Part shown: one piece after another, positions 44,848 to 53,541 of the stretch
How the letters are laid out: each line of letters begins with the position of its first letter
Numbering within the stretch: position 1 is the stretch's first letter
Source: CAVPOO01 sp963707015
Lineage (GTDB): Bacteria; Pseudomonadota; Gammaproteobacteria; Thiohalobacterales; Thiohalobacteraceae
NCBI GenBank assembly: GCA_963707015.1
Contig: CAVPOO010000016.1
Span: forward strand, 88,185-152,184
Length of the DNA stretch: 64,000 bases
Reading direction: 5' to 3'
Made by a program: the position numbers and the translations under genes
The notes under the pieces: generated by a model
Told to the model about the DNA's origin: nothing
The model's input: only the letters and a program-made list of their open reading frames with translations
The model's database searches: none

Positions 44848-45518
44848 ACAGCGTGCCCGTCATCACCATTGACGGACCGGGCGGAGCGGGCAAGGGGACG
44901 GTCAGTCACGCGATCGCACGCGAGCTTGGCTGGCATTTCCTGGACAGCGGCGCGGTCTACCGGCTGCTGGCACTGGCGGCTCTCAAGCGCGGCATGGATC
45001 TGAACGATCTGGCCGGCCTGACAGCCCTGGCCGGGAATCTCGATGTGGTTTTTCCCGTCGAGGGCGGCGACACCGTTCTGCTGGACGGCGCGGACGTGGG
45101 ACGCGAGATTCGCACGGAAGCGGTGGGCAATGCGGCCTCGCAGATTGCCGCACTCGCCGAGGTGCGCGCGTCGCTGCTCGAGCGACAGCGCGCGTTCCGT
45201 CGCGCCCCCGGTCTGGTCGCGGACGGTCGTGACATGGGCACGGTCGTTTTCGCCGATGCCCCGGTCAAGATCTTTCTGACTGCGAGTATCGAGGAGCGGG
45301 CGAGGAGACGATATAAGCAGTTGAAAGAAAAAGGAATAGATGTTAAACTCCCCGCCGTCGAAAAGGAAATCGAAGAACGGGACAGGCGGGACGCCGGCCG
45401 CGCGACTGCGCCGATGCGGCCGGCGGGGGATGCCATCGTAATCGATACGTCCCAGCTCGATATCCCGAGCAGCATAGCCCGGGTGCGGGAAATTATCCGC
45501 GCAGCGCACCTTGTGTAA
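44844..45518 (+). CDS. cmk: Cytidylate kinase
   Basis: Cmk phosphorylates CMP and dCMP. The 224-residue protein has the P-loop VITIDGPGGAGKGTVSHAIA at its start, the CMP-binding LDSGAVYRLLALAAL, and the VADGRDMGTVVFADAPVKIF and LTASIEERARRRYKQL sequences in the expected order. The start overlaps the aroA stop (ATGA). A promoter and a hairpin follow before rpsA, as in E. coli where cmk and rpsA are also neighbours. Confidence 0.95.
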   Translation: MNSVPVITIDGPGGAGKGTVSHAIARELGWHFLDSGAVYRLLALAALKRGMDLNDLAGLTALAGNLDVVFPVEGGDTVLLDGADVGREIRTEAVGNAASQIAALAEVRASLLERQRAFRRAPGLVADGRDMGTVVFADAPVKIFLTASIEERARRRYKQLKEKGIDVKLPAVEKEIEERDRRDAGRATAPMRPAGDAIVIDTSQLDIPSSIARVREIIRAAHLV

Positions 45519-45541
45519 TCCTGCCGCGATACGCGTATAAT
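45511..45541 (+). promoter_or_regulatory. Candidate rpsA promoter with perfect -10 box
   Basis: TTGTGT (45511-45516) and TATAAT (45536-45541) are separated by 19 bases. The -10 is a perfect match and the -35 overlaps the last codons of cmk. The start of transcription would fall about 115 bases before the rpsA ATG, leaving a leader for autogenous control by S1. Confidence 0.5.
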
Positions 45542-45556
45542 GTTGATTTTTCGGGT

Positions 45557-45585
45557 GCCCGCGGCATTTTCCTGCGGGCTTTGTT
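45557..45585 (+). terminator. Hairpin with T-rich tail between cmk and rpsA
   Basis: GCCCGC (45557-45562) pairs with GCGGGC (45574-45579), followed by TTTGTTATT. It looks like a short intrinsic terminator or attenuator for the amino-acid operon. It lies downstream of the candidate rpsA promoter, so it would also affect that transcript. Confidence 0.5.
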
Positions 45586-45665
45586 ATTAAACAACCTGTC
45601 GCCACAGTGTGGCTGACAACAGCACGGCGTGGCCCGCAGAGGGCAACGCGAGGATTGAGTGACTC

Positions 45666-47342
45666 ATGAGCGAAAGCTTTGCCGAACTGTTTGAACAGAG
45701 TCTATTAGACAAGCAGATGCAGCCCGGGGCCATCGTTACCGGCACGGTGGTCGATATCCGGCCGGATGTCGTGGTGGTCAATGCAGGCCTCAAGTCAGAG
45801 GGCGTGATCCCCATCGATCAGTTCTACAACGAGCTGGGCGAGGTTGAGGTGCATGTCGGCGAAGAGATTGAAGTCACGCTGGATGCCGTCGAAGACGGCT
45901 TTGGGGAAACCCGGCTGTCACGGGAAAAGGCCAAGCGCGCACGCGCCTGGACCATTCTCGAGAAGGCATTTGAGGAAAGTGCGGCCGTTACCGGTGTCAT
46001 CAATGGCAAGGTGAAGGGCGGGTTTACCGTCGATGTGAATGGCATACGTGCCTTCCTTCCGGGCTCGCTTGTCGATGTACGGCCGGTGCGTGACACAGCC
46101 TATCTGGAAGGCAAAGAGCTGGAGTTCAAGGTCATCAAGCTCGACCAGAAACGAAACAACGTGGTTGTCTCGCGCCGTGCCGTCGTGGAGTCCGAATACA
46201 GCGCCGAACGTGAGGCACTGCTGGACAATCTGCAGGAAGGCATGATCGTCAAGGGTGTGGTCAAGAATCTCACGGACTATGGCGTGTTTGTCGATCTCGG
46301 CGGCATCGATGGCCTGCTGCACATTACCGACATGGCATGGAAGCGGGTCAAGCATCCGTCCGAGATTGTCAACGTCGGTGATGAAATCGATGTCAAGGTG
46401 CTGAAGTTTGACCGCGAGCGCAATCGCGTCTCGCTGGGTCTCAAACAGCTCGGGCAGGATCCCTGGGTGGATCTCGCGCGGCGTTATCCGGAGAGTACAC
46501 GTCTGTTTGGTGTGGTGACCAATATCGCCGATTACGGCTGCTTTGTGGAAATCGAAGAAGGCGTGGAAGGCCTGGTCCACGTCTCCGAAATGGACTGGAC
46601 CAACAAGAACGTCAATCCCGCCAAGATGGTGCATATCGGGCAGGAGGTCGAGGTCATAGTCCTGGATATCGACGAGGAACGGCGCCGGATATCACTGGGC
46701 ATGAAGCAGTGCCATGCCAATCCCTGGGAAGAATTTGCGGTGCTGCACAAGAAGGGCGAGCGTGTCGCGGGCACCATCAAGTCGATCACGGATTTTGGTA
46801 TCTTCATTGGTCTGGACGGTGGCATCGACGGCCTCATTCACCTGTCGGACATCTCCTGGAACCTGCCGGGCGAGGAGGCTGTACGCAACTACAAGAAGGG
46901 TGAAGAGCTGGAGGCCGTGGTGCTCGCGGTCGACCCCGAGCGGGAAAGAATTTCACTCGGCATCAAACAGCTGGACAGAGACCCGTTCTCCAATTATGTT
47001 GCCGAACATGAGAAGGGCACTATCGTAACCGGCACGGTCAAGGAGGTTGATGCCAAAGCGGCAGTGATTGACCTCGGCGAGGGTGTGGAAGGCGTACTGC
47101 GCGCATCGGAGCTTGCCCGTGATCGGGTGGAAGATGCGCGGACAGTCCTGTCACCCGGAGACGAAGTTGAAGCCAAATTCATGGGCGTCGACCGGAAGAA
47201 CCGCACGATCAGTCTCTCGGTAAAGGCCAAGGAACTCGGCGAAGAGGTGGAAGCCATGCAGGACTATGCACGGAGTGCGGGTAGCGTCGGAACCACGCTG
47301 GGCGATCTTCTCAAGGAACAGATGGAAAGCAAGGAAGACTGA
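45666..47342 (+). CDS. rpsA: 30S ribosomal protein S1
   Basis: S1 binds mRNA upstream of start codons and unfolds structured leaders. The protein of 558 residues is almost the same length as in E. coli and contains six S1 (OB-fold) domains. Clear repeats are GMIVKGVVKNLTDYGVFVDL, STRLFGVVTNIADYGCFVEI, GERVAGTIKSITDFGIFIGL and GTIVTGTVKEVDAKAAVIDL, spaced about 85-87 residues. The first two domains, which bind the ribosome, begin near residues 20 and 105. It starts with MSESFAELFEQSL, the usual N-terminus. Confidence 0.97.
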   Translation: MSESFAELFEQSLLDKQMQPGAIVTGTVVDIRPDVVVVNAGLKSEGVIPIDQFYNELGEVEVHVGEEIEVTLDAVEDGFGETRLSREKAKRARAWTILEKAFEESAAVTGVINGKVKGGFTVDVNGIRAFLPGSLVDVRPVRDTAYLEGKELEFKVIKLDQKRNNVVVSRRAVVESEYSAEREALLDNLQEGMIVKGVVKNLTDYGVFVDLGGIDGLLHITDMAWKRVKHPSEIVNVGDEIDVKVLKFDRERNRVSLGLKQLGQDPWVDLARRYPESTRLFGVVTNIADYGCFVEIEEGVEGLVHVSEMDWTNKNVNPAKMVHIGQEVEVIVLDIDEERRRISLGMKQCHANPWEEFAVLHKKGERVAGTIKSITDFGIFIGLDGGIDGLIHLSDISWNLPGEEAVRNYKKGEELEAVVLAVDPERERISLGIKQLDRDPFSNYVAEHEKGTIVTGTVKEVDAKAAVIDLGEGVEGVLRASELARDRVEDARTVLSPGDEVEAKFMGVDRKNRTISLSVKAKELGEEVEAMQDYARSAGSVGTTLGDLLKEQMESKED

Positions 47343-47426
47343 CCAGGGAGCGGACATCATCCAAATCTATGTCTGAACAGTGCTGCGGGGCTGCACGGGG
47401 CACCCCGCCCGATCAGGAACGGGATA

Positions 47427-47735
47427 ATGACAAAGTCTGAACTGATTGAAATTCTTGCAAGCAAAAACAGTCACCTTAACTACAAGGACGTGGAACTTGC
47501 CGTCAAGAGTCTCCTGGAGCAGATGAGTCAGGCTCTGGCAACCGGCCAGCGAATTGAAATTCGCGGGTTTGGCAGTTTTTCGCTGCATTACCGTCCACCA
47601 CGGGTCGGTCGCAATCCAAAGACAGGTGACACTGTGGTGCTGTCTGCCAAGCACGTTCCCCACTTCAAACCCGGCAAGGAGTTGCGCGAACGGGTGAAAG
47701 TGGGACGTGAAAGGGAACTTGCGGCGAGTAACTGA
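47427..47735 (+). CDS. ihfB: Integration host factor subunit beta
   Basis: IhfB pairs with IhfA to bend DNA sharply at specific sites. The 102-residue protein begins MTKSELIEILASKNSHLNYK, has the DNA-arm sequence IEIRGFGSFSLHYRPPRVGR with the intercalating Pro, and ends with FKPGKELRERVK. It is a few residues longer than the E. coli protein. The rpsA-ihfB order is conserved. A GC-rich inverted repeat, GCGGGG and CCCCGC, precedes the start at about 47383-47406. Confidence 0.95.
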   Translation: MTKSELIEILASKNSHLNYKDVELAVKSLLEQMSQALATGQRIEIRGFGSFSLHYRPPRVGRNPKTGDTVVLSAKHVPHFKPGKELRERVKVGRERELAASN

Positions 47736-47952
47736 TTTCGAACAGCGGCGCGTTTCCGGATTGACAGGCGAGCTGTACCCCGCCCCTGGGGTGTCGAGCC
47801 GCGCGCTTTCCTGCACTGTCTGTCACACGGGACGTGGCCTGGCATGTCCCTCCTGACGCGACTAAGCTCCGAGTCCCCTGCGGGCGGGTCAGCCCTGGAG
47901 CCCTGGCTCGCGTCTGAGCCTGATCTGAGCCTGAGCCGAAGACAATCTGACC

Positions 47953-49143
47953 ATGTACGAGGTAATCTGCTTACTTCTGCCGGTCGCGGCCTTATCCGGC
48001 TGGGGAGTCGCAAAAAGGCATTATGCCCATCGCGCCGAGCCTGCTGCCTCCCGCTACCGTCCTGGCTATATCCAGGGGCTTAACTTCCTCGTCAACGAGG
48101 AGCCAGACAAGGCGGTCGATGCGTTCATCCAGGCACTGGAGGTCGATACCGACACGGTCGAGACCCACCTTGCGCTCGGCGGATTGTTTCGCCGTCGCGG
48201 CGAAATCGACCGGGCCATCAGAGTTCACGAAAACCTCGTCAGCCAGCCGCAGTTGAGTGCCGGTCAGCGCGCGTCGGCACTGCGCGAGCTTGCCAGAGAC
48301 TATATGCGAGCCGGTCTGCTCGATCGAGCCGAGGAACTGCTGGTAAGACTGGTTGCGACCACATCTGATCATACGGATGAACTGGGGTATCTGCTGGAAA
48401 TATATCAGCAGGAAAGAGACTGGCATAAGGCGATCGCCACCGCTGATCAACTGCGGGAAGCCAACGCGCAGGACACCAGGACGCTGTGCGCACATTTCTG
48501 CTGTGAGCTCGCGGAAGAAACCCTCGCCAGACAGGATCTGCCTGCGGCACGCATCTGGATCGAAAGGGCAGAGCGATACGATTCGGCCTGTGTGCGTGCC
48601 AGCATGCTGTCTGGACGCGTCGCGCTGGCGGAGGGCGATCCGCGAGCCGCCGCCGCTGCATACCAGCGGGTCGTCGAACAGGACATTGAGTATATCCCGG
48701 CTGTCCTTGGACCGTTGCGCGAATGTTATAACGCGCTCGGCGCCCCGCCTTCGATAAGCGGTTTCCTCAAACAGGCAGACGCAGCGTACCAGGGTACAGC
48801 GGTACTGCTTGCACTTGCAGATCTCGTGAGTGAGGAAGACAATCACGCGGCTGCGCTCGAGTTCCTGGGAAGCCGGCTGCCCGCCCGTCCTTCTCTCGGC
48901 GGCATCGCGAAGCTGCTCGATTTGATCCCCCGCGGTGGACGCGACGGTGAGGACAGGGCGTATCCGATCATGAAAGACGCTGTCACCCGCCTGCTTGAAT
49001 TGCAGGCCACATATCGATGCCAACGCTGCGGCTTCGAGGGGCAGGCCGTGCACTGGCGGTGCCCGGGCTGCAAGGCCTGGGGACTGGTGAAACCCGTACG
49101 GGAAGCCGCGACGGACTCAGAGCCGGGTGCTTTTTCAATCTGA
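47953..49143 (+). CDS. lapB: Lipopolysaccharide assembly protein B (LapB/YciM)
   Basis: LapB is an inner-membrane TPR protein that directs FtsH to degrade LpxC and so sets lipid A synthesis. The 396-residue protein has an N-terminal membrane helix (YEVICLLLPVAALSGWGVAK), about nine TPR units, and a C-terminal rubredoxin-like metal domain with two CxxC pairs, YRCQRCGF and WRCPGCKAWG (about residues 355-375). The usual partner gene lapA is missing: only 217 bases separate ihfB and lapB and they hold no membrane-protein frame. The last residues GAFSI and the stop codon are encoded by the left flank of a family-1 repeat. Confidence 0.92.
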   Translation: MYEVICLLLPVAALSGWGVAKRHYAHRAEPAASRYRPGYIQGLNFLVNEEPDKAVDAFIQALEVDTDTVETHLALGGLFRRRGEIDRAIRVHENLVSQPQLSAGQRASALRELARDYMRAGLLDRAEELLVRLVATTSDHTDELGYLLEIYQQERDWHKAIATADQLREANAQDTRTLCAHFCCELAEETLARQDLPAARIWIERAERYDSACVRASMLSGRVALAEGDPRAAAAAYQRVVEQDIEYIPAVLGPLRECYNALGAPPSISGFLKQADAAYQGTAVLLALADLVSEEDNHAAALEFLGSRLPARPSLGGIAKLLDLIPRGGRDGEDRAYPIMKDAVTRLLELQATYRCQRCGFEGQAVHWRCPGCKAWGLVKPVREAATDSEPGAFSI

Positions 49144-49272
49144 TGATGACCGATGTTATGGCCACGGAATCCACGGAAAAACACAGAAAACAAGAACTAG
49201 CACCCAGATGTTTTTCTTTGCCTGTTCTTCCGCGGATCCCGTGGCTATAAAAACGCAGGCACACAGCTTAGT
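49128..49272. repeat. Dispersed palindromic repeat, family 1, copy c
   Basis: The left flank GTGCTTTTTCAATCTGATGA contains the lapB stop codon. The core ATGGCCACGGAATCCACGGA follows, and the right arm is TTCTTCCGCGGATCCCGTGG with the tail CAGGCACACAGCTTAG. The loop is longer than in copy b. Confidence 0.85.
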
Positions 49273-49354
49273 TTATCAGCAGCTGTTATTATCACGTTGA
49301 ACGCGTACTGGCGGGCGGTTGGACTCAGGGGTTCGTGACGAGGCAGGTGGGAAA

Positions 49355-50074
49355 GTGAGCACAGCGACTGACAACCCACGCGTTATCGTGGCACTGGATT
49401 TTTCGGATGCGGCCGCCGCGGAGCATCTGGTTGACCGGCTCGATCCGACTCTGTGCCGAATCAAGGTTGGCAAGGAACTCTTCACCCGAGCGGGCCCGGC
49501 GCTTGTCAGCCGGCTGGTCAGTCGCGGGTTCAAGGTATTTCTGGACTTGAAGTTCCATGATATTCCCAATACCGTCGCCCGGGCGTGCGCGGCAGCCGCA
49601 GACCTCGGCGTCTGGATGCTCAACGTGCACGCACTCGGCGGCCGCAAAATGATGGAGGCGGCCCGCGAGGCGCTCGCGGATCGGGCTGAAGCACGACCGC
49701 TGTTGATTGCCGTGACGATCCTCACCAGTCTTGGCGAAGAGGATATCCGGGAGGTGGGATTACAGGGAACGCCGGGCGACAATGTGGTCCGGCTGGCGGG
49801 CCTGGCAAAGACAGCGGGTCTCGACGGTGTTGTCTGTTCACCGCTGGAGACCACCTCCCTCAGACAGAACCTCGGGACAGACTTCCTGCTGGTAACGCCG
49901 GGCGTACGTCCCGCCGGCGCCGCGCTCGGCGATCAACGTCGCGTGCTGACCCCGGCCGAAGCCATCGAACGGGGTGCAGACTACCTGGTGATCGGGCGTC
50001 CGGTGACACAGGCCCCGGATCCCCTCGAGTCTCTCAGACAGATAAACGCCGATCTTGCCCACTTGACCGGCTGA
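49355..50074 (+). CDS. pyrF: Orotidine 5'-phosphate decarboxylase
   Basis: PyrF makes UMP from orotidine monophosphate, the last step of pyrimidine synthesis. The protein of 239 residues has the catalytic Lys-Asp-Lys-Asp array in KVFLDLKFHDIPNTVARA, the opening VIVALDFSDAAAAEHLVDRL and the phosphate loop GADYLVIGRPVTQAPDP. I chose GTG 49355, with GGTGGGAAA just before it, over an in-frame upstream start, because it brings the conserved N-terminus close to the start. Its position after lapB is as in E. coli (yciM-pyrF). Confidence 0.94.
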   Translation: MSTATDNPRVIVALDFSDAAAAEHLVDRLDPTLCRIKVGKELFTRAGPALVSRLVSRGFKVFLDLKFHDIPNTVARACAAAADLGVWMLNVHALGGRKMMEAAREALADRAEARPLLIAVTILTSLGEEDIREVGLQGTPGDNVVRLAGLAKTAGLDGVVCSPLETTSLRQNLGTDFLLVTPGVRPAGAALGDQRRVLTPAEAIERGADYLVIGRPVTQAPDPLESLRQINADLAHLTG

Positions 50075-50171
50075 GCGCACATGCTAAGCTAGGTTCACCG
50101 TATGCTCCCAGGGACTCGGGACAGGCGGTGAAAGCAGTGTTAACTCATTCACTACAGACAAGGAGGTCACC

Positions 50172-50453
50172 ATGCGCTATCTTCGCGCCTGTTTCATCTG
50201 TTTGCTTCTCACCTTTGCGGCGGCGCCGGCAACAGCGGAGCCACTGGACATCAACACGGCGGATGCCGAACAACTCGCGGCCACACTGAAGGGCGTAGGT
50301 CCGCAAAAGGCCGCGGCAATCGTTCGTTACCGCCAGCAACATGGCCCTTTCACGAGTCTCGACGGCTTGCGTAATGTCACCGGCATCGGTGAGCGTGTTA
50401 TCGCCGACAATCGGGGCCGGATCGTCACCAAGCTGCCGGCTGCGAAGCAGTAG
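50172..50453 (+). CDS. comEA: ComEA-family helix-hairpin-helix protein
   Basis: A periplasmic DNA-binding protein of 93 residues, related to the ComEA protein that draws incoming DNA through the outer membrane during natural transformation. The signal peptide ends near APATAEP. Two helix-hairpin-helix motifs follow: LDINTADAEQLAATLKGVGP and LRNVTGIGERVIADNRGRIV. The ribosome-binding site AAGGAGG is perfect, eight bases before ATG. No other competence gene is nearby; in Pseudomonas-like genomes single small ComEA homologues are common at this location. Confidence 0.9.
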   Translation: MRYLRACFICLLLTFAAAPATAEPLDINTADAEQLAATLKGVGPQKAAAIVRYRQQHGPFTSLDGLRNVTGIGERVIADNRGRIVTKLPAAKQ

Positions 50454-50471
50454 CGCAGCTCATGCGTCAAG

Positions 50472-50511
50472 GGCCGCCCTGCCTGAACACTGGCAGGGGC
50501 AGGGCGGCCTT
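50472..50511 (+). terminator. Hairpin terminator after comEA
   Basis: GGCCGCCCTGCC (50472-50483) and GGCAGGGCGGCC (50498-50509) form a 12-base perfect stem with a 14-base loop, 18 bases after the comEA stop. The T tract is short (TTCT). It separates the housekeeping cluster from the polysaccharide locus. Confidence 0.75.
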
Positions 50512-50571
50512 CTCGGCGGATCCCCGCGAAAAACGGCTGCAAGAAAGTTCCTCAACATCAGCCTCTTCCCC

Positions 50572-50577
50572 TATAAT
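50572..50577 (+). promoter_or_regulatory. Candidate -10 box of the polysaccharide locus
   Basis: A perfect TATAAT lies 167 bases before the manC start and 60 bases after the comEA terminator. No close match to TTGACA is present at 16-18 bases, so an activator may be needed. The leader between here and manC holds no reading frame I would support. Confidence 0.4.
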
Positions 50578-50744
50578 GAGATCTTACTCAATGTCGTCGG
50601 CGCATCGGTCGCCATATCACTACAACAGGCTGACTGAACAGAGCTTTCACTGGCAACCAGGCCGACCAGCGCAGTCTCGCTCAGGCACGTCCAGATCCTG
50701 CAAGGACCCCAAGGGGGGTGTTGAACGCTACGAAGGGCAGATGC

Positions 50745-52166
50745 ATGAAGGTCTATCCGGTTATTCTGACAGGGGGAGCAGGCAGCCGTCTCTGGCCGGT
50801 TTCCCGCGAACACTATCCCAAGCCGCTGTTGCCATTATTTGGCGAGAAGAGTCTGCTCCAGGAAACCAGTACCCGGCTGAACGGGGTAGCCACGGGCAAA
50901 CCGCTGTTTGTCTGCAATGAGGAGCACCGTTTCCTGGTCGCCGAGCAGATGCAGCGGGTCGGACAGGAGACAGAGGCGATCATCCTGGAACCCGAGGGAC
51001 GCAACACGGCGCCGGCCCTTACGGTCGCCGCCCTGCGTCTGGCCCGAGAGGATCCCGAGTCCGTCATGATCGTCATGCCGGCCGATCATATGATCGCTGA
51101 CAAGCTGCGCTTCGCGGAGGTTGTCAAACAGGGGATTGAACTTGCCGGGCGCGGCTACCTCGTGACCTTCGGTGTCGTACCGCGGTATCCGGAGACGGGA
51201 TACGGTTATATCAAACGCGGTGTCGCCATTCCCGATACAGCGGGCTTTCAGGTTGCCGAGTTTATCGAAAAGCCGGATCTGGATACGGCACAAGGCTACC
51301 TGGCGGCAGGCGACTATCTCTGGAACAGCGGCATCTTCGCCATGCGCGCCGACCGGTGGCTGGAGGAAATCGACAGACATGCGCCGGAGATATTCCATGC
51401 CTGTCAGGCCGCAGCAGCAGCGGGGAAAAGTGATCAGGATTTCTGCCGCCTCGGCAAGGAAACCTTCCGCAACTGTCCAAGTGACTCCATCGATTACGCG
51501 GTCATGGAAAAGGCAGCGCGTGTGGCAGTCGTGCCACTGGATGCCGAGTGGTCGGATGTCGGCGCCTGGTCGGCGCTGTGGGATATTGCGGAACATGATG
51601 AGAGCGGTAACGTGACGCGCGGTGATGTGCTGATGCACGACGTTCACGACACCCTGGTGTTCGCGGAAAACCGCTGCGTGGCGGCAGTCGGCATCAAGGA
51701 CATGATTGTGATTGAAACGACAGATGCTGTGCTGGTCGTCGACCGCAATCGTGCCCAGGATGTCAAACAGATTGTCGCGCAGCTCAAGGAAGGCAACCGG
51801 GACGAGTACAAGTACCACCGGCGCGTGTACCGGCCCTGGGGTGACTATGAAGGGATCGACATGGGGCCGCGTTACCAGGTAAAGCGTTTGACCGTTAAGC
51901 CGGGTGCGGCACTCTCCCTGCAGATGCATCATCATCGGGCCGAACACTGGGTCGTGGTATCCGGTACGGCAAAGGTTACGCGCGGCGAGGATGTCTTCAT
52001 CCTCTCAGAGAACGAGTCGACCTATATTCCCATTGGCATGATGCACCGTCTCGAGAATCCGGGAACGCTCCCGCTGGAAATTATTGAAGTCCAGTCGGGG
52101 AGCTATCTTGGGGAAGACGATATCGTGCGGGTAGCGGATGTCTACGACAGGTGCCAGCCGACATGA
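50745..52166 (+). CDS. manC: Mannose-1-phosphate guanylyltransferase / mannose-6-phosphate isomerase
   Basis: A bifunctional enzyme of 473 residues providing GDP-mannose for surface polysaccharides. The nucleotidyltransferase half carries PVILTGGAGSRLWPVSRE, then EPEGRNTAPALTVAA and VMPADHMI. FIEKPDLDTA is also family-typical. The C-terminal cupin half, from about residue 350, has RPWGDYEGIDMGPRYQVKRL and LQMHHHRAEHWVVVSGTA, with the metal histidines. ATG 50745 matches the family start (KVYPVILTGG). It opens the polysaccharide locus, which in this position (after ihfB) resembles the O-antigen locus of Pseudomonas. The symbols cpsB and algA are used for the same family. Confidence 0.93.
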   Translation: MKVYPVILTGGAGSRLWPVSREHYPKPLLPLFGEKSLLQETSTRLNGVATGKPLFVCNEEHRFLVAEQMQRVGQETEAIILEPEGRNTAPALTVAALRLAREDPESVMIVMPADHMIADKLRFAEVVKQGIELAGRGYLVTFGVVPRYPETGYGYIKRGVAIPDTAGFQVAEFIEKPDLDTAQGYLAAGDYLWNSGIFAMRADRWLEEIDRHAPEIFHACQAAAAAGKSDQDFCRLGKETFRNCPSDSIDYAVMEKAARVAVVPLDAEWSDVGAWSALWDIAEHDESGNVTRGDVLMHDVHDTLVFAENRCVAAVGIKDMIVIETTDAVLVVDRNRAQDVKQIVAQLKEGNRDEYKYHRRVYRPWGDYEGIDMGPRYQVKRLTVKPGAALSLQMHHHRAEHWVVVSGTAKVTRGEDVFILSENESTYIPIGMMHRLENPGTLPLEIIEVQSGSYLGEDDIVRVADVYDRCQPT

Positions 52167-52263
52167 CGGGGTGGTGTGGATCAGGCAGATCTGCAAATCA
52201 TTGCCAGGCGGCGAGGGGTCGCGGGGCATCAACGTGAAGATGAGCCCATAAGGGGTGTGAAAC

Positions 52264-53259
52264 ATGTCCAGATCATCCCCACGTCCACACAGGTATCTCA
52301 TCCTGGCCGCAGTTATTGCGGGCCTGGGAGTTTCTGCGGGTGTGCTCACGTACCTGTACCAGGACCGGTCGGCGCAAGGCGAGGCCGGAACCGGAAGTCC
52401 TGATACGACGCAGGCATCCCCCGGCGCTACACCCGATGCACTGCAGCAATTCCCGGCTACCGTGCCGGCAGGCACAACGCTCGGGGAGTCAGGCGATGAT
52501 TCGGTCACGCCGGCCAGCGGTCGCGCAGACACCCAGGTCGACGCAGATACCCAGGCGCCGGTATCGCTCGTCGTCGAAAATTCCGTCAGCTCGATCGCTG
52601 CGCGATCAGCAACCGTCGAGCAGGTGATTGAAGCACTGCGCGGAGGGCTTGCCATCGAGATCATCGATCTGAGATCCACCGACGCTTCGGATGCGGAGGA
52701 CGAACAGCCCAGGCGCTTGTCATTCAGTTTTTCGGGCACAGTGGACGAAACGCTGCGCTTTGTCATGGGCCAGTACGGGTACAATTACGCAATCACCTAT
52801 CGGGCGCCGGAGGTCACGTCGGACCCGCCATCCGTCGCCAAGCTGTTCCTTTATGGTTCTCCCCAGGCGGCAGAGCCCGGCGACCTGGCCGCCGGAGTGG
52901 ACGCTACCGTGACCGACAGGGCGGACGCAGCCGAATCGAAGACAGGCGCTGCAGCAGAGCCTGTCGAACCTAAACCGACGGTTGCGGAAGTGCTCCGGAG
53001 CCGTGCCCTGCATTCAGGACAAACCCTGCCGCGTACCACTGGAGTCCAGGGCGGCAGCGCAATACCGGGGGCCGTGTCGCCAGCAAACACCGGTGATGCG
53101 GGTGATGCCGGTGATGCATCTTACACCAGCGAGGAAGACAGGTTGAACGCGCAGCTCGCGGACATGACCCGCAGGGCGCGTCAGGATGTAGAGGCGCTGG
53201 TGGACGGGCTGAAACAGGTTGAAGACAGCCTGAAGGCGGCGCAGGGCAACGCACCCTGA
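52264..53259 (+). CDS. Membrane-anchored hypothetical protein with an STN-like central domain
   Basis: A protein of 331 residues. One hydrophobic segment (residues 10-31) suggests an inner-membrane anchor or uncleaved signal. A Ser/Thr/Pro/Gly/Ala-rich linker follows to about residue 95. A small domain at about 105-180 reads VEQVIEALRGGLAIEIIDL, then LSFSFSGTVDETLRFVMGQY, resembling the short STN/secretin N-domain. Another low-complexity region with GDAGDAGDA and a C-terminal coiled coil (about 290-328) complete it. I know no family for the whole. A good GGGGTGTGAAAC ribosome site precedes the ATG. It lies 97 bases after manC in the same direction, so a role in polysaccharide export or assembly is possible. 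Confidence 0.65.
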   Translation: MSRSSPRPHRYLILAAVIAGLGVSAGVLTYLYQDRSAQGEAGTGSPDTTQASPGATPDALQQFPATVPAGTTLGESGDDSVTPASGRADTQVDADTQAPVSLVVENSVSSIAARSATVEQVIEALRGGLAIEIIDLRSTDASDAEDEQPRRLSFSFSGTVDETLRFVMGQYGYNYAITYRAPEVTSDPPSVAKLFLYGSPQAAEPGDLAAGVDATVTDRADAAESKTGAAAEPVEPKPTVAEVLRSRALHSGQTLPRTTGVQGGSAIPGAVSPANTGDAGDAGDASYTSEEDRLNAQLADMTRRARQDVEALVDGLKQVEDSLKAAQGNAP

Positions 53260-53289
53260 CACGACCGACCTGAACCGCCGGCGGACCCT

Positions 53290-53537
53290 TTAGCCCGCAT
53301 TTCTCACCGGGCGGCGGTAGAGTCACATAATGCACTGAGATAAGGAACAGAGTGCAGATCAGGAAAAAGACAGTGTGTAATCAGGCAGTGCCTATCCCGG
53401 CCCTGGCTGGTTCTCGCGCGCCCGGACTTGCGCTTCACTCAAGTGGTAGCTACGGCTACCGCTTTCCCTCCAGCGCGGCGTCCGGACACACGAGCCCTGC
53501 GCCAGCATCCGGGATCCCGGTGAGAAATGCGGGCTAG
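53290..53537. repeat. Dispersed repeat, family 2, long copy d
   Basis: A 248-bp copy: left end TAGCCCGCATTTCTCACCGG, an interior shared with copies a and c up to about 53400, then about 115 bases not present in the other full copies (53401-53516), and the right end CGGTGAGAAATGCGGGCTAG. The extra part has its own inverted arms around TCCGGACACACG and CGCGCCCGGACTTG. A 40-base part of it recurs at 5027-5066. The element lies between two convergent genes. Confidence 0.85.
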
Positions 53538-53541
53538 CCGG

